64,000 nucleotides of DNA from Pseudomonas sp. A34-9 (GCF_029543085.1 NZ_CP119967.1:620001-684000), one strand, 5' to 3'; counted from the first letter of the stretch, positions 30,393-41,143 are shown. The notes: a model not told the origin generated them from the letters alone. Numbers and translations: made by a program.

Positions 30393-30615
30393 GTCTTCAT
30401 CCTTGAAGGTTGTCTGGCGGCAATCGTGTCTGATTGCCTGATGGGTTAATGGTTTTCGCCGGTTTTCCGCTTGGGTCCTTGTGAAACAAACGTATTGCGC
30501 CGGGTTTTGCATCAAGCGCAGGTTAAAAGAGAAACCGACCATTGCCGTCGGAATTGGTCAAATTTTGTGCTATATTCCGCGCCCGCGATTTTTCATCTCA
30601 ACACCGGTCGTCGAC

Positions 30616-32928
30616 ATGCAAGCAGCCAAGCCGTTATTTGACTATCCAAAATATTGGGCCGAATGTTTCGGGCCAGCGCCATTCCTGCCGATGAGCAGGG
30701 AGGAGATGGATCAGCTTGGCTGGGATTCCTGTGACATCATTATTGTTACCGGAGATGCCTACGTCGATCACCCGTCGTTCGGCATGGCGATCATTGGCCG
30801 GCTGCTGGAGTCTCAGGGCTTTCGCGTCGGGATCATTGCCCAGCCGAACTGGCAGTCCAAAGACGACTTCATGAAGCTCGGCGAGCCGAACCTGTTCTTC
30901 GGGGTTGCGGCCGGCAACATGGACTCGATGATCAACCGTTACACCGCCGACAGAAAAATCCGTTCCGACGACGCCTATACCCCGGGCGGCATGGCCGGCA
31001 AGCGTCCGGATCGCGCGAGCCTGGTCTACAGCCAGCGCTGCAAAGAGGCGTACAAACACGTGCCGATCGTGCTCGGCGGTATCGAAGCCTCGCTGCGCCG
31101 CATCGCTCACTACGACTACTGGCAGGATCGCGTGCGTAACTCGATCCTGATCGACGCCAGCGCCGACATCCTGCTGTACGGCAACGCCGAGCGGGCGATT
31201 GTCGAAGTGGCCCAGCGTCTGTCCTACGGTCACAAGATCGAAGACATTACCGACGTACGCGGCACCGCGTTCATTCGTCGCGACACGCCGAAAGACTGGT
31301 ACGAAGTCGACTCGACGCGCATCGATCGTCCGGGCAAGGTCGACAAGATCATCAACCCGTACGTGAATACCCAGGATACCCAGGCCTGCGCCATCGAGCA
31401 GGAAAAAGGTCCGGTTGAAGATCCGCAGGAAGCCAAGGTCGTGCAGATCCTGGCCAGCCCGAAGATGACTCGCGACAAGACCGTTATCCGCCTGCCGTCG
31501 GTTGAAAAGGTCCGTGGCGACGCCGTTCTGTATGCCCACGCCAACCGCGTGCTGCACCTGGAAACCAACCCGGGCAACGCTCGCGCGCTGGTGCAGAAGC
31601 ACGGCGAAGTCGACGTCTGGTTCAACCCGCCGCCGATTCCGATGACCACCGAAGAAATGGACTACGTGTTCGGCATGCCCTACGCGCGCGTTCCGCACCC
31701 GGCGTATGGCAAAGAGAAGATCCCGGCCTATGACATGATCCGTTTCTCGGTGAACATCATGCGTGGCTGCTTTGGTGGCTGTACTTTCTGTTCGATCACC
31801 GAGCACGAAGGCCGGATCATCCAGAACCGTTCCGAGGAGTCGATCATTCGCGAAATCGAAGAGATCCGCGACAAGGTGCCAGGCTTCACCGGCGTCATTT
31901 CCGACCTCGGCGGCCCGACCGCGAACATGTACCGCATCGCCTGCAAAACGCCGGAAATCGAATCCGCGTGCCGCAAGCCGTCCTGCGTGTTCCCGGGCAT
32001 CTGCCCGAACCTGAACACCGACCACTCGTCGCTGATTCAGCTGTACCGCAGCGCCCGTGCGTTGCCGGGTGTGAAAAAGATCCTGATCGCCTCCGGCCTG
32101 CGTTACGACCTTGCGGTCGAGTCGCCGGAGTACGTCAAAGAGCTGGTGACCCACCACGTCGGCGGTTACCTGAAGATCGCCCCGGAACACACCGAGGAAG
32201 GTCCGCTCAACCAGATGATGAAACCGGGCATCGGCAGCTATGACAAGTTCAAGCGCATGTTCGAGAAGTACACCAAGGAAGCGGGCAAGGAGCAGTACCT
32301 GATTCCGTACTTCATCGCCGCCCACCCGGGCACCACCGACGAAGACATGATGAACCTCGCTCTGTGGCTCAAGGGCAACGGTTTCCGTGCCGACCAGGTG
32401 CAGGCGTTCTACCCGTCGCCGATGGCCACCGCCACCGCGATGTACCACTCGGGCAAGAACCCGCTGCGCAAGGTCACCTACAAGAGCGACGGCGTGACCA
32501 TCGTCAAGAGCGAGGAGCAGCGTCGTCTGCACAAGGCGTTCTTGCGTTATCACGATCCGAAAGGCTGGCCGATGCTGCGTGAAGCGCTGCTGCGCATGGG
32601 CCGTGGCGATCTGATCGGCCCGGGCAAGGATCAGTTGATTCCGCTGCATCAGCCGGCCACCGACAGCTACCAGAGCGCCCGTCGCAAGAACTCGACGCCA
32701 GCCGGCAGCCATAAAGTGGCGAAGGAGGGCAAAGAGAAGACCACCAAAATTCTCACTCAGCACACCGGTTTGCCGCCGCGTGCCAGTGATGGCGGTAATC
32801 CTTGGGACAAGCGTGAGCAGGCCAAGGCAGCGGCGTTTGCCCGCAATCAGCAGGCAGCCAAAGAGCGTAAAGACGCCGCGAAAGGCAAAGGGCCGAAGCC
32901 GACCCGCAAGCCGGTCGTACCGCGCTAA
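30616..32928 (+). CDS. YgiQ family radical SAM protein
   Basis: 770 residues. The start at 30616 ([14 protein letters not shown]) matches the YgiQ family opening; the earlier frame extends into the promoter. An N-terminal DUF domain with [17 protein letters not shown] leads to the radical SAM core, whose cluster motif CFGGCTFC (CxxxCxxC) lies near residue 384. The Lys/Arg-rich tail after about 690 is typical. The reaction is unknown; the family is widespread and may act in nucleic acid or translation-related modification. An extended -10 like TGCTATATT at about 30571-30579 lies upstream, divergent from the effector genes. Confidence 0.93.
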   Translation: MQAAKPLFDYPKYWAECFGPAPFLPMSREEMDQLGWDSCDIIIVTGDAYVDHPSFGMAIIGRLLESQGFRVGIIAQPNWQSKDDFMKLGEPNLFFGVAAGNMDSMINRYTADRKIRSDDAYTPGGMAGKRPDRASLVYSQRCKEAYKHVPIVLGGIEASLRRIAHYDYWQDRVRNSILIDASADILLYGNAERAIVEVAQRLSYGHKIEDITDVRGTAFIRRDTPKDWYEVDSTRIDRPGKVDKIINPYVNTQDTQACAIEQEKGPVEDPQEAKVVQILASPKMTRDKTVIRLPSVEKVRGDAVLYAHANRVLHLETNPGNARALVQKHGEVDVWFNPPPIPMTTEEMDYVFGMPYARVPHPAYGKEKIPAYDMIRFSVNIMRGCFGGCTFCSITEHEGRIIQNRSEESIIREIEEIRDKVPGFTGVISDLGGPTANMYRIACKTPEIESACRKPSCVFPGICPNLNTDHSSLIQLYRSARALPGVKKILIASGLRYDLAVESPEYVKELVTHHVGGYLKIAPEHTEEGPLNQMMKPGIGSYDKFKRMFEKYTKEAGKEQYLIPYFIAAHPGTTDEDMMNLALWLKGNGFRADQVQAFYPSPMATATAMYHSGKNPLRKVTYKSDGVTIVKSEEQRRLHKAFLRYHDPKGWPMLREALLRMGRGDLIGPGKDQLIPLHQPATDSYQSARRKNSTPAGSHKVAKEGKEKTTKILTQHTGLPPRASDGGNPWDKREQAKAAAFARNQQAAKERKDAAKGKGPKPTRKPVVPR

Positions 32929-32945
32929 ACATTGCTGAGCTGAAC

Positions 32946-32976
32946 AAAACGCCAACCTTCGGGTTGGCGTTTTGCG
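32946..32976 (+). terminator. Terminator after the YgiQ gene
   Basis: AAAACGCCAACC/GGTTGGCGTTTT hairpin with loop TTCG. Confidence 0.85.
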
Positions 32977-33013
32977 TTTCTGGAGTTGGATTTAAGTTGG
33001 CGGCAAGATCCAT

Positions 33014-33190
33014 CCCCCTCACCCAAGCCCTCCCGAAACGTCGGACCGCCCCCAAGGGGGCGAGGGGGAAGGAAGCAGATCTCCATGCTTTTCACATCCT
33101 GAGTTCGACTCAGGACTTTCACGTCGGTGTAGCTCGCAAGAACAATGCGGTCAGTCCCCTCTCCCTCCGGGAGAGGGTTAGGGTGAGGGG
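33014..33190. repeat. Long inverted repeat with CCCCTCACCC ends (family C)
   Basis: The 421-base gap 32929-33349 holds no gene. It contains CCCCTCACCC at 33015-33024 and its complement GGGTGAGGGG at 33181-33190, with GGGAGAGGG-type inner arms. This is a common Pseudomonas intergenic element in my memory. The rest is leader for the transglutaminase operon. Confidence 0.7.
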
Positions 33191-33349
33191 CTCTTCGCAA
33201 CATTTACGTGCAATCAGCCCAAACCATTTCCCCGCACCGCCCGATTTTGGTGCTGTACTGCCCTAAGCATTCCGGGAAAGCGCCCAAGCCTGTGCATGGC
33301 ATAAGTCTTGCGCGCTTTCGAATACGCTTAGGCTCGCAGGAGGCACGCC

Positions 33350-36300
33350 GTGTCGATTCATGTCGCATTGCATCACGTCACGCATTACCGCTACGACCGC
33401 GCTGTCGAACTCGGTCCGCAGATCGTTCGTCTGCGTCCGGCCGCCCACAGCCGCACGCGGATTTTGTCGTATGCGCTGAAAGTCTCGCCCGAGCAGCATT
33501 TCATCAATTGGCAGCAAGACCCGCAGGGCAACTACCTCGCTCGATTGGTGTTCCCCGAGAAAACCAGTGAGCTGCGCATCGAAGTCGATCTGCTCGCCGA
33601 GATGGCGGTGTTCAACCCGTTCGACTTCTTCCTCGAGCCTTATGCCGAGAAAATCCCCTTCGCCTATGCGTCCGATGAGCGCAAGGAGCTGGCGCCGTAC
33701 CTCGAAACCTTGCCACTGACGCCGAAATTCAAGGCCTATCTGGACGCCATCGACCGCACTCCGCTGCCGGCGGTGGACTTTCTCGTGGCGCTCAACCAGC
33801 GCTTGAGCGAAGACATCGGCTACCTGATCCGCATGGAGCCGGGCGTGCAAACCCCGGAATACACCCTTGAGCACGCCTCCGGTTCCTGCCGCGATTCGGC
33901 GTGGTTGCTGGTGCAATTGCTGCGCAACCTCGGATTGGCGGCGCGGTTTGTCTCCGGCTACTTGATTCAACTGACGGCAGACGTGAAAAGCCTTGATGGC
34001 CCGTCCGGTACCGAAGTCGATTTCACCGATCTGCACGCCTGGTGCGAGGTGTATTTGCCCGGCGCCGGCTGGATCGGCCTGGATGCCACCTCCGGGTTGT
34101 TTGCCGGCGAAGGGCATATCCCGTTGGCCTGCAGTCCCGATCCGTCCTCGGCGGCACCGATCAGTGGCTTGGTCGAGCCGTGCGAATGCGAGTTCAGCCA
34201 TGAAATGTCGGTGGAACGGATCTGGGAGGCGCCGCGCGTCACCAAACCCTACACCGATGAGCAGTGGCTGGCGATTCAGGCGCTGGGCCGGCAGATCGAT
34301 GCCGACCTGCTGGCGGATGACGTGCGCCTCACCATGGGCGGCGAGCCGACCTTCGTTTCCATCGACGACCCGGATGGCGCCGAGTGGAACACCGCCGCGC
34401 TGGGGCCGGCCAAGCGCAAGCTCTCCGCTGAACTGTTCCAGCGCATGCGCAAGCACTACGCCCCGCAGGGCCTGGTGCATTTCGGCCAAGGCAAGTGGTA
34501 TCCCGGCGAGCAACTGCCGCGCTGGTCGCTCAATTGCTACTGGCGCCGCGACGGTGTGCCGATCTGGCACAACGATGCATTGATCGCCGACGAGCAACAG
34601 GATTACGGCGCCACGGGCGAATTGGCCGGGCGCTTTCTGGCCAGTGTCGCCGAGCGCCTGAAATTGCCTGCACGCTTTGTGTTCCCGGCCTACGAAGACA
34701 ATTTCTATTACCTCTGGCGCGAGGGCACATTGCCCGGCAACGTCAGTGCTGAAGACTCGCGGCTGGAAGAACCGCTGGAGCGCGCCCGCCTGCGCAAAGT
34801 CTTCAGTCAGGGCCTGAACAAGGTGATCGGCCAGGTACTGCCGCTGGCGCGCACCGCCAAGGGCGATCAATGGCAGAGCGGGCGCTGGTACCTGCGCGAT
34901 GAGCATTGCCGTTTGGTCCCGGGAGATTCGCCGCTGGGCTATCGCTTGCCGCTGGGTTCGCAGCCGTGGGTGAAGGCAGCCGAGTATCCGTTTATTCATC
35001 CACAGGATCCGAATCAGGACTTCGCCGCGTTGCCAGACACCGCGCAGCTCAACAGTCCGGGTCAAGCGGCGGCGCCTGACGAACGCGCGCCGAAAATCGA
35101 CGAATCTGCCGACTGGCTGACCCGCACCGCATTCTGCGCCGAGGCGCGCGAGGGGCGTTTGTATCTGTTCATGCCGCCGCTGGAGCGGGTCGAGGATTAT
35201 CTGGAGCTGGTCGCGGCCATCGAGGCCACCGCCGAAGAACTGCATTGTCCGGTGTTGCTGGAAGGCTACGAGCCGCCGAGCGATCCGCGCCTGAGCAACT
35301 TCCGCATCACCCCGGATCCGGGTGTTATCGAGGTCAACGTGCAGCCCTCGGCATCGTGGGACGAGTTGGTCGAGCGCACCGAGTTTCTTTATGAACAAGC
35401 GCGGCAAACCCGCCTGACCAGCGAAAAATTCATGATCGATGGGCGCCACACGGGCACCGGCGGCGGTAACCACTTTGTTCTCGGCGGGGCGACGCCGGCG
35501 GATTCACCGTTCCTGCGTCGTCCGGATCTGTTGCGCAGCCTGATCAGTTACTGGCACAACCATCCGTCACTGTCGTATCTGTTCTCGGGATTGTTCATCG
35601 GTCCGACGTCGCAGGCGCCGCGGGTCGATGAGGCGCGCAATGATGCGCTGTACGAACTGGAAATCGCTTTCGCGCAGATGCCCGAACCGGGCGAGGAATG
35701 CGCGCCGTGGCTGGTTGATCGACTGCTGCGCAATTTGCTGATCGACGTCACCGGCAACACTCACCGTGCCGAGTTCTGTATCGACAAACTGTATTCACCG
35801 GACGGCGCCACCGGGCGTCTTGGCCTGCTGGAACTGCGCGCCTTTGAAATGCCGCCCCATGCGCGCATGAGCCTGGCCCAACAGTTACTGTTGCGGGCGC
35901 TGGTTGCACGGTTCTGGCGCGAACCTTATGCGCCGCCGAAACTGGCGCGCTGGGGCACTGAATTGCACGACCGTTTCCTGCTGCCGCACTTTATCGAGCA
36001 GGATTTTGCCGACGTCATCGTCGAACTCAACAACGCCGGTTATCCGCTGCGGGCGCAATGGTTTGCCGCGCATCTGGAGTTCCGTTTCCCCAAGGTCGGC
36101 GATTACGCCGTCAATGGTATCGAACTGGAACTGCGTCAGGCGCTGGAACCCTGGCATGTCCTGGGCGAGGAGGGCGCGACGGGCGGTACGGTGCGTTACG
36201 TCGATTCATCGCTGGAGCGTTTGCAGGTAAAGGTCAAGGGTTTGCCGCCGCAGCGCTGTCTGCTGACCTGTAATGGCGTCGCGGTGCCGTTGCACCCGAC

Positions 36301-36625
36301 CGGGCGTGTTGGCGAGTTTGTCGCGGGTGTGCGTTACCGCGCGTGGCAACCGGCCAACTGCTTGCAACCGACCATACCCGTGCATGCACCGCTGGTGTTC
36401 GACCTGCTCGACACCTGGATGGGCCGCTCGCTGGGCGGTTGTCAGTACCATGTCGCCCATCCGGGTGGACGCAATTACGAGACGCTGCCGGTCAATGCCA
36501 ATGAAGCGGAGAGCCGGCGCATGGCGCGTTTTTTCCGCATCGGACACACGCCGGGGAAACTTCCTGTGCCGAACGTGGAAATCAGTGACGAGTTGCCGAT
36601 GACAATCGATTTGCGACGTTTCTAA
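33350..36625 (+). CDS. Transglutaminase-like / DUF2126 family protein
   Basis: 1091 residues starting from GTG at 33350 with an excellent AGGAGG eight bases upstream. The N terminus is a bacterial transglutaminase-like fold (about 1-300): cysteine in ASGSCRDSAWLL near 182, histidine in DLHAWCEV near 229, aspartate in IGLDATSG near 244, a complete Cys-His-Asp triad. The rest is the long DUF2126 region, with VNVQPSASWDELV and GGGNHFVLGG motifs suggestive of nucleotide or substrate binding. First gene of an operon with an ATP-grasp/alpha-E protein and a second transglutaminase. The cluster is thought to make or trim amide bonds in a peptide-like product; the substrate is unknown. Confidence 0.9.
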   Translation: MSIHVALHHVTHYRYDRAVELGPQIVRLRPAAHSRTRILSYALKVSPEQHFINWQQDPQGNYLARLVFPEKTSELRIEVDLLAEMAVFNPFDFFLEPYAEKIPFAYASDERKELAPYLETLPLTPKFKAYLDAIDRTPLPAVDFLVALNQRLSEDIGYLIRMEPGVQTPEYTLEHASGSCRDSAWLLVQLLRNLGLAARFVSGYLIQLTADVKSLDGPSGTEVDFTDLHAWCEVYLPGAGWIGLDATSGLFAGEGHIPLACSPDPSSAAPISGLVEPCECEFSHEMSVERIWEAPRVTKPYTDEQWLAIQALGRQIDADLLADDVRLTMGGEPTFVSIDDPDGAEWNTAALGPAKRKLSAELFQRMRKHYAPQGLVHFGQGKWYPGEQLPRWSLNCYWRRDGVPIWHNDALIADEQQDYGATGELAGRFLASVAERLKLPARFVFPAYEDNFYYLWREGTLPGNVSAEDSRLEEPLERARLRKVFSQGLNKVIGQVLPLARTAKGDQWQSGRWYLRDEHCRLVPGDSPLGYRLPLGSQPWVKAAEYPFIHPQDPNQDFAALPDTAQLNSPGQAAAPDERAPKIDESADWLTRTAFCAEAREGRLYLFMPPLERVEDYLELVAAIEATAEELHCPVLLEGYEPPSDPRLSNFRITPDPGVIEVNVQPSASWDELVERTEFLYEQARQTRLTSEKFMIDGRHTGTGGGNHFVLGGATPADSPFLRRPDLLRSLISYWHNHPSLSYLFSGLFIGPTSQAPRVDEARNDALYELEIAFAQMPEPGEECAPWLVDRLLRNLLIDVTGNTHRAEFCIDKLYSPDGATGRLGLLELRAFEMPPHARMSLAQQLLLRALVARFWREPYAPPKLARWGTELHDRFLLPHFIEQDFADVIVELNNAGYPLRAQWFAAHLEFRFPKVGDYAVNGIELELRQALEPWHVLGEEGATGGTVRYVDSSLERLQVKVKGLPPQRCLLTCNGVAVPLHPTGRVGEFVAGVRYRAWQPANCLQPTIPVHAPLVFDLLDTWMGRSLGGCQYHVAHPGGRNYETLPVNANEAESRRMARFFRIGHTPGKLPVPNVEISDELPMTIDLRRF

Positions 36626-36713
36626 GTCCTGCGCGACACGCGGATTTTTCGTATATCCGCGCGTCATCTGCCTGCGTTAGTCTGACCGTTCCCTGCTGTC
36701 TGCCGAGCTTTCC

Positions 36714-39200
36714 ATGCCTGACCTGCTAGACCGCTACCCGCTCACGGCGGGCACCTATCACGAACTGCTCGACGGCAGTGGAGCGGTGCGCCCGCATTGG
36801 CAACGGCTGTTCGACCAGTTGCAGCGCAGCACCCCGGCGCAACTGGTGCAGCGTCAGGCGTTGCTGGCGCGGCAGATTCAGGAAAACGGTGTCACCTATA
36901 ACGTTTACGCCGATCCCAAGGGCGCTGATCGCCCGTGGGAGCTGGATCTGCTGCCCCACGTGATTGCGGCAGATGAATGGCAGCAGTTGTCGGCGGGCAT
37001 CGCTCAGCGTGCACGTCTGCTCAATGCGGTGTTGGCTGATTTGTACGGGCCGCAGCGCTTGATCAGCGAAGGCCTGTTACCGGCTGAACTGGTGTTTGGT
37101 CACAACAATTTTCTCTGGCCTTGTCAGGGCATTGCAGCCCCGGAAGGCGCGTTTCTGCATCTGTATGCGGTGGATCTGGCGCGCACCCCGGATGGACGCT
37201 GGTGGGTGACCGCCGATCGTACTCAGGCGCCGTCGGGCGCCGGTTATGCCCTGGAAAACCGCACCATCGTGTCGCGCGCCTTTCCCGAGTTGTACCGGGA
37301 CTTGAAGGTGCAGCATCTGGCCGGGTTCTTCCGTACCTTGCAGGAAACCCTCGCACGGCAAGCACCGTGTGACGATGACGCGCCGCTGGTGGTGTTGCTG
37401 ACGCCGGGGCGTTTTAACGAAAGCTATTTTGAACATTTGTATCTGGCCCGCCAGCTCGGCTATCCCTTGGTGGAAGGCGGTGACCTGACGGTGCGCGACG
37501 CCACGGTCTACCTGAAAACCCTCAGCGGTCTGCGCCGGGTGCACGCGATCATGCGCCGCCTCGATGATGACTTCTGCGATCCGCTGGAGCTGCGCACGGA
37601 CTCGGCGCTCGGGGTTCCCGGCCTGCTCGAAGCGGTGCGCCAGGGCCGGGTGCTGGTGGCTAACGCATTGGGCAGCGGTGTGCTGGAATCGCCGGGGTTG
37701 CTCGGCTTTTTACCGACGATCAATCAATACCTGTTCGGCGAAGAACTGATCCTGCCGTCGATTGCGACGTGGTGGTGCGGTGAGGCGCCAGTGCTGGCGC
37801 AAGCCCTGGAAAAACTGCCGGAATTGCTGATCAAACCCGCCTTTCCCTCACAAAGCTTCGCGCCGGTTTTCGGCCGTGATCTGAGTGAAAAACAGCGTCA
37901 GGCGCTCGCCGAGCGCATGCAGGCACGCCCTTATGCCTATGTTGCGCAAGAATTGGCTCAGCTGTCCCAGGCACCGATCTGGCAGGCTGAAAACGGTCAA
38001 CTGCAACCACGGGCGATCGGCATGCGCATGTATGCGGTGGCCAGTCGCGACGGTTATCGCGTGCTGCCCGGAGGCCTGACCCGAGTGGCCGCCGAGGCCG
38101 ATGCCGAAGTGGTGTCGATGCAGCGCGGCGGGGCCAGCAAGGACACGTGGGTGTTGGGCGATCGTCCGCCCAGCGGTGAACAGTGGAAGACTCAACGCAA
38201 CGTCGGCGTCCACGATCTGGTGCGGCGCGACCCGTATCTACCCTCGCGGGTGGTGGAAAACCTGTTCTGGTTCGGTCGTTACTGCGAACGTTGCGACGAC
38301 AGTGCGCGGCTGCTGCGGATCATGCTCGCGCGCTACGTCGACGGCGATGACCCGCAAGCGCTACAGGCAGCGGTCAATCTCGGCGAGCGACTGACGCTGT
38401 TACCGGATGAAGGTGAACTGCCGGAGCGCTTGCTCGCTGCGCTGCTCGGCGAAGACTGGTCGTTCAGTCTGCGCTCCAACCTGCAGCGCCTGCAGTGGGC
38501 GGCCTCGCAAGTGCGCGGCAAGCTCTCGCGGGAGAACTGGCAGGCGCTGGTCGAGTTGCAACGCGAGGCGATGGAGCTGGACACCGAAGAACCGGATTTC
38601 GGCGAGTTGCTGGATTTTCTCAACCGGCTGGTGATGTCGCTGGCGGCGTTATCCGGATTTGCCCTGGACGATATGACCCGCGACGAAGGCTGGCGCTTTC
38701 TGATGATCGGCCGGCGCATCGAGCGACTGCAGTTTCTCAGCAGCAGTCTGGCGGCATTTCTGCGCGGTGCGGGGGCGTTCGATCAGGCAGGGCTGGAATG
38801 GTTGCTGGAACTCGGCAACAGCAGCATCACTTACTGTTCACGCTATCTGGCGGTGGCGCAGTTGATCCCAGTGCTCGACCTGTTGCTGCTGGATGAGCAA
38901 AACCCGCACGCCGTGCTGTTCCAGTTGAAACTGGTGACCCGTACGTTGAAGCGTATGAATGATGACTTCGGTGCGCCTCGAGAGGCCGGGCTGCCGCGAC
39001 TGGTTGAGCGTCTGACGCGGTTCGATCTCGGTTGCCTGGAGAACCCGCTGTTCGGCGAAGCCAGCGTTCGCGCGGCACTTGATGGTCTGGCGGATCTGTT
39101 GCAGGAAATCGCCGAGGCCAGCGGTCAGGTGTCGGATCGTCTGGCCTTGCGCCATTTCGCTCACGTCGATGATGTCAGCCAGCGCACGGTGTCCGTCTGA
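36714..39200 (+). CDS. Circularly permuted ATP-grasp and alpha-E fusion protein
   Basis: 828 residues. The N-terminal 480 residues match the circularly permuted type 2 ATP-grasp family (DUF404/DUF407), with FGHNNFLWPCQG, LLTPGRFNESYFEH, LVEGGDLTVRD, VANALGSGVLESP and LIKPAF motifs. The C-terminal 320 residues are an all-helical alpha-E domain (DUF403), beginning LPSRVVENLFWFGRYCERCDD. In many bacteria these are two proteins; here they are fused. ATP-grasp enzymes join a carboxylate to an amine, so a peptide ligase is a fair inference. The stop overlaps the next gene (TGATG). Confidence 0.92.
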   Translation: MPDLLDRYPLTAGTYHELLDGSGAVRPHWQRLFDQLQRSTPAQLVQRQALLARQIQENGVTYNVYADPKGADRPWELDLLPHVIAADEWQQLSAGIAQRARLLNAVLADLYGPQRLISEGLLPAELVFGHNNFLWPCQGIAAPEGAFLHLYAVDLARTPDGRWWVTADRTQAPSGAGYALENRTIVSRAFPELYRDLKVQHLAGFFRTLQETLARQAPCDDDAPLVVLLTPGRFNESYFEHLYLARQLGYPLVEGGDLTVRDATVYLKTLSGLRRVHAIMRRLDDDFCDPLELRTDSALGVPGLLEAVRQGRVLVANALGSGVLESPGLLGFLPTINQYLFGEELILPSIATWWCGEAPVLAQALEKLPELLIKPAFPSQSFAPVFGRDLSEKQRQALAERMQARPYAYVAQELAQLSQAPIWQAENGQLQPRAIGMRMYAVASRDGYRVLPGGLTRVAAEADAEVVSMQRGGASKDTWVLGDRPPSGEQWKTQRNVGVHDLVRRDPYLPSRVVENLFWFGRYCERCDDSARLLRIMLARYVDGDDPQALQAAVNLGERLTLLPDEGELPERLLAALLGEDWSFSLRSNLQRLQWAASQVRGKLSRENWQALVELQREAMELDTEEPDFGELLDFLNRLVMSLAALSGFALDDMTRDEGWRFLMIGRRIERLQFLSSSLAAFLRGAGAFDQAGLEWLLELGNSSITYCSRYLAVAQLIPVLDLLLLDEQNPHAVLFQLKLVTRTLKRMNDDFGAPREAGLPRLVERLTRFDLGCLENPLFGEASVRAALDGLADLLQEIAEASGQVSDRLALRHFAHVDDVSQRTVSV

Positions 39201-40090
39201 TGAGCGCGCACTATCAGATCCTGCATGACACCTGTTATCACTACGACAGCCCGGTGTCGCTGGCGCAGCAACTGGCGCATCTGTGGCCTCGCGAGTGCAC
39301 ATGGCAACGCTGCACCGAGCAGCAATTGCTGATCAGCCCGACGCCAACCGCGCGGCGTGATGAACTGGATGTGTTCGGTAATCCCCTGACCCGTCTGGCG
39401 TTCGAGCGTCCCCATGATGAGCTGCAGGTCAATGCGCGGCTGACCATCGAGGTATTGCCGCGCCCTGCGCTGGATTTCAATCAGTCTCCGGCCTGGGAGC
39501 TGACCCGGGATGCGCTGACCTACAGCAGTCAGCCGCTGTCCGCCGATTTGCTGGAAGCCTGTCGCTACCGGTTCCAGTCGCCGTATGTGCATTTGAAACG
39601 CAGCTTCGTCGAGTTCTCGCAAAGCTGCTTTGCGCCGGGGCAGCCATTACTGCTCGGTGTACAGGCGCTGATGCAGAAGATTTTCAGTGAATTTACGTTC
39701 GATGCCGAAGCAACCCAAGTGGCGACGCCGCTGGTTGAGGTGCTGGAGCGGCGACGCGGGGTGTGTCAGGACTTTGCCCATCTGATGCTTGCCTGTGTGC
39801 GTTCCCGTGGGCTGGCGGCGCGTTATGTCAGTGGTTATCTGCTGACTCAGCCACCACCGGGGCAGCCGCGCTTGATCGGTGCCGATGCATCCCATGCCTG
39901 GGTGTCGGTGTTTTGCCCGGTGCTGGGCTGGGTTGATTTCGATCCGACCAACAACGTGCAGCCGGCGCTGGAGCACATTACGTTGGCGTGGGGGCGGGAC
40001 TTTTCCGATGTGTCGCCGTTGCGCGGGGTGATACTCGGCGGCGGCAGTCATGATCCGGAAGTCCGCGTTACGGTAATGCCCCTGGATTAA
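39200..40090 (+). CDS. Transglutaminase family protein
   Basis: 296 residues. An N-terminal beta-rich domain (YQILHDTCYHYDSPVSLAQQ) precedes the catalytic core RRGVCQDFAHLML with cysteine near 189, histidine in ASHAWVSVF and aspartate in VDFDPTNN. Smaller than and distinct from the N-terminal domain of the first gene in the operon. One-base overlap with the ATP-grasp gene implies coupled translation. Probably a cysteine protease/amide exchanger acting on the same substrate. Confidence 0.92.
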   Translation: MSAHYQILHDTCYHYDSPVSLAQQLAHLWPRECTWQRCTEQQLLISPTPTARRDELDVFGNPLTRLAFERPHDELQVNARLTIEVLPRPALDFNQSPAWELTRDALTYSSQPLSADLLEACRYRFQSPYVHLKRSFVEFSQSCFAPGQPLLLGVQALMQKIFSEFTFDAEATQVATPLVEVLERRRGVCQDFAHLMLACVRSRGLAARYVSGYLLTQPPPGQPRLIGADASHAWVSVFCPVLGWVDFDPTNNVQPALEHITLAWGRDFSDVSPLRGVILGGGSHDPEVRVTVMPLD

Positions 40091-40103
40091 CGCAGCTCAA
40101 AAA

Positions 40104-40193
40104 TGTGGGAGCGAGCCTGCTCGCGAAAGCTTTTTATCAGTAAATGATTTATCGACTGACACGACGCTTTCGCGAGCAGGCTCGCTCCCACAG
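40104..40193. repeat. Palindromic intergenic repeat, family A
   Basis: Inverted doublet of TGTGGGAGCGAGCCTGCTCG at the left and its complement at the right, 90 bases in total, just past the transglutaminase operon. Confidence 0.9.
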
Positions 40194-40299
40194 GGAGTTT
40201 TGGGGTATTCAAAAAGAGGGGCTGTGAAGGCCAGCGGTGAAACCGCCAGCCCCGTCACAAATCCGCAGGGTCTGATTCGATGATCAAACCCGGTGGGGT

Positions 40300-40488
40300 T
40301 CAGGCGTCGGGCGCCTGATCTTTCGGTGTTTCAGTTGCATCAACATCATCTTCTGTTGCCACTTCACCCTCAGGGTTCAGTGCTGCTTCTTCAGCTGTTT
40401 GTTTCTTGCGCTGAAGCTTTTCCTCTTTCTTCTGTTCCTTTGCCAGGTCTCGTTGACGTTTGGCGAAGGAGTAATTGGGTTTGGCCAT
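40300..40488 (-). CDS. Small lysine-rich hypothetical protein
   Basis: 62 residues from ATG at 40488, preceded by AAGAGGAAC. The N half is extremely basic (MAKPNYSFAKRQRDLAKEQK, then a KKEEKLQRKKQ stretch), probably one long helix; the C half is acidic (EGEVATEDDVDATET). Such charged small proteins are conserved in Pseudomonas but have no known role; RNA or ribosome contact is a guess. It is the gene nearest to the LOG family gene and could share its transcript, since only 67 bases separate them. Confidence 0.75.
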   Translation of the reverse strand: MAKPNYSFAKRQRDLAKEQKKEEKLQRKKQTAEEAALNPEGEVATEDDVDATETPKDQAPDA

Positions 40489-40555
40489 GGGCGTTCCTCT
40501 TGGTCGAAGGTGAGGTTGAGCGGCGCGTATTCTGCCCTGTATCGGTGCCCGGCGG

Positions 40556-41143
40556 TTAGCCGGGTTTTTGGTCGACCCATTTTGGCGTGACGGTCGGCTT
40601 CCAGTTGTCCAGGGCATCGAGCAGCGTTTGCGGCGATTCGCTCACTTGCAGCATGTCACGGTGTGGCGCGCGAACGAAGCCTTCGCCGACGATATGGTCA
40701 AGAAATGCGGTGAGTTTGCTATAGAAACCGTTCACTTCCAGCAGACCCAGTGGTTTGCCGTGGTAGCCGAGCTGGCCCCAGGTCCAGACTTCGAACAGCT
40801 CTTCCAGCGTGCCGAGGCCGCCGGGCAGGGCGATGAACGCATCGCTGAGCTCAGCCATGCGCGCCTTGCGTGCGTGCATGCCATCGACGACTTCCAGGCG
40901 TGTCAGGCTCTTGTGGCCGATTTCCTTGTCCATCAAGCTTTGCGGGATGATGCCGATCACTTCGCCGCCAGCGGCCAGTGCAGCGTCGGCAACAATGCCC
41001 ATCAAACCCACGGCGCCACCGCCGTAGACCAGGGTCAACTTGCGTTCAGCCAAGGCCCGGCCAAGGGCGATGGCGGCTTCGGTGTAAGCCGGGACAGTGC
41101 CGGCGTTGGCACCGCAAAATACACAAACGGATTTCAGAGACAT
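40556..41143 (-). CDS. LOG family protein (TIGR00730), nucleotide 5'-monophosphate phosphoribohydrolase
   Basis: 195 residues from ATG at 41143 with AGGAGGAAG directly upstream. Rossmann fold with VFCGANAG at the start, the GGGAVGLMG loop, and the family signatures GMHARKARM and [13 protein letters not shown], which hold the catalytic Arg and Glu of LOG enzymes. They remove the ribose 5-phosphate from nucleoside monophosphates, including cytokinin precursors. Substrate in this organism is not known. In other pseudomonads it also sits near azurin. Confidence 0.92.
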   Translation of the reverse strand: MSLKSVCVFCGANAGTVPAYTEAAIALGRALAERKLTLVYGGGAVGLMGIVADAALAAGGEVIGIIPQSLMDKEIGHKSLTRLEVVDGMHARKARMAELSDAFIALPGGLGTLEELFEVWTWGQLGYHGKPLGLLEVNGFYSKLTAFLDHIVGEGFVRAPHRDMLQVSESPQTLLDALDNWKPTVTPKWVDQKPG

